Shown here piece by piece: positions 62,601 through 64,000 of a DNA stretch of 64,000 bases. Under the pieces are notes generated by a model that saw nothing but the letters and a program-made list of their open reading frames with translations, did no database searches and was not told the DNA's origin. The position numbers and the translations under genes are program-made. How positions within the stretch are numbered: position 1 is the stretch's first letter; each line of letters opens with the position of its first letter. The stretch covers positions 11,332,501-11,396,500 of the forward strand of contig CM075188.1 in the NCBI GenBank assembly GCA_037577475.1, given 5' to 3'. The stretch comes from Chaunax sp. Z400. Taxonomy: Eukaryota > Chordata > Actinopteri > Lophiiformes > Chaunacidae.

Positions 62601-64000
62601 ATTTTCAAGGTGCCACAAAAAACGCAGGATGTGATAGGCTGGATCGTTGACCTCCATTGTTCAGGTCAGCTACGTACACATCACTACATCTCTGTGTTAG
62701 ACACGCTCTCTGCAGACATGCTATCTGCTTACTTCGCCAAACTGCCGCCATTCTGGCAATACCAACTCTCTGTGCTTTGACTCACACAAAGCCTCAAGCA
62801 CCTCATGTTTGCTCCTCTTTTCAGCCAGGCACCTTAAAATAGGGAGTCGCCAGGCTGGAAGTTCAGTCATATATAAGGATTATCAAAGGAACATGATGTC
62901 GAAAGGTAAACTGTGACTGCCAAACAGACAGAAAGGGCTGGGAGGTAGCACAAACAGAATGGATGTATTTGCTTTTCATGTGAAAATCAATGTGGCCAGA
63001 CAGATGGTGGTTTGTTTCCTCACTATTTACTTCCCGGCTCCTTGACAAATGTCCTTGCCGCCCCTCCTGGCCTGATGATGCACAGGTAAGCAGAAAGCCA
63101 TCCCTTCCTTTCCCCCCCCCCTCCCAAATGGATGACAAATGTAGATGCTACCGCCCTTTTTCATTCTCCGTCTGAACCCCTATCCATTCCCTGCTGTTGA
63201 CCTAGCTATAGCAAACAGCCTTGAACTTGTTTCAGAGGAAAAGCAAATTTGTATAATAAGCTACGCCATCAGATAACATCTTGTTTCTAATTTTTATCAG
63301 AAACAAGAAACACTGGCCCCTCAACATTTTAAAAAGCTGACTGGAATTGTTCTGCTATTAAGAAACACAAGGCTTTTACTCATACAGTATAGTGTGGTGA
63401 GTCATTGTGGAACAGCAGACACACAGGGTCTATGTTCTGCTACCGCCAAAGATAGATAGTGACAAATACGTTGATGAATACTTCATGCCAGCCATGCCAG
63501 GAGTGCCTGAATTCAGAGGAACAGTTAACTTGACCTGGCTCATGTACTGTAAGAGGCTGAGGTTCTAAAAGCAGCAGACAGATGAAGGATGCATTATATT
63601 TCATTACTGAATCATAGAGGATACCTCCTGTATGAGTCAGAAATATTAGAACAAATTGGCTATGTATTCTAGTAAGAGCCAAAACATCTCTTGTTGATTT
63701 GAGGAACGCCCACTCTGAAGCCATTTTCCCTCAACATAAATTTACACAAATTACTTTTACTGGAATCTGTTTCAAGTAGGACTGTGTGTGATGTTCCTGG
63801 TATCAATCAGTACAAACTCCAGCTCTGGAGGCAGGAGTGATCCTCACTGGAATCAGCCTGAGGTCTGCGCTGCCGAATCTGTGGGTTTTAATGGAGCCTC
63901 ATGTGGAATCAGACTTTCCTTCTGCTGCTTAGAGAGATATTTTTAGTCAGACAGTGCCACTTCTACTCAAGTGCACCAAGTCATCACACAAGGTAAATCT
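59640..64000. other. non-coding; candidate conserved blocks, no gene supported
   Basis: Long frames on the - strand (203 codons at 61029-61640, overlapped by 144 codons in another frame) lie in CT-biased sequence and have no family features. Complex repeat-free blocks occur at about 61850-62330 and 62985-63330. A (CT)n tract lies at 62445-62463. The window ends without an exon. Confidence 0.4.

Overview
The window is nuclear DNA of a ray-finned fish, probably a percomorph teleost. It has split genes with canonical GT-AG introns, fish-type interspersed repeats (Tc1-like and other DNA elements, an L1-like LINE, other non-LTR retroposon remnants, a tRNA-derived SINE) and abundant (AC)n, (TA)n and (GA)n microsatellites. 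No prokaryotic, organellar or viral gene set was seen. The species cannot be named from the sequence. All database-style comparisons here come from remembered family features, not from a search.

Three genes are well supported. (1) The 3' part of a cartilage intermediate layer protein gene lies on the + strand at about 0.4-11.5 kb. It reads more like CILP2 than CILP1, carries two tandem TSP1 exons, and its signal-peptide exon lies upstream of the window. (2) A three-exon Rieske [2Fe-2S] protein gene (rfesd-like, 134 aa) lies on the - strand at 17.97-19.28 kb. (3) A complete five-exon granzyme/mast-cell-protease type serine protease (247 aa) lies on the + strand at 49.15-51.27 kb. A decayed paralogue of it, last exon plus 3' UTR, lies about 5.5 kb upstream and is interrupted by a 5'-truncated L1.

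A phase-consistent but unrecognised small four-exon candidate gene lies at 32.49-33.59 kb. Its first-exon region has a diverged second copy near 47.5-47.7 kb, which suggests an old local duplication in the same block as the protease duplication. The rest of 11.5-49 kb is mostly repeat-rich intergenic DNA. It holds a 40-bp-period minisatellite, a Tc1 transposase relic, a perfect 94-bp inverted repeat around a (TA)n core, a tRNA-SINE, LINE tails, and several copies of two fish dispersed repeat families. From 53 to 64 kb no gene is supported. That stretch has long microsatellites separated by complex blocks that look like candidate conserved non-coding DNA, which needs alignment to test.
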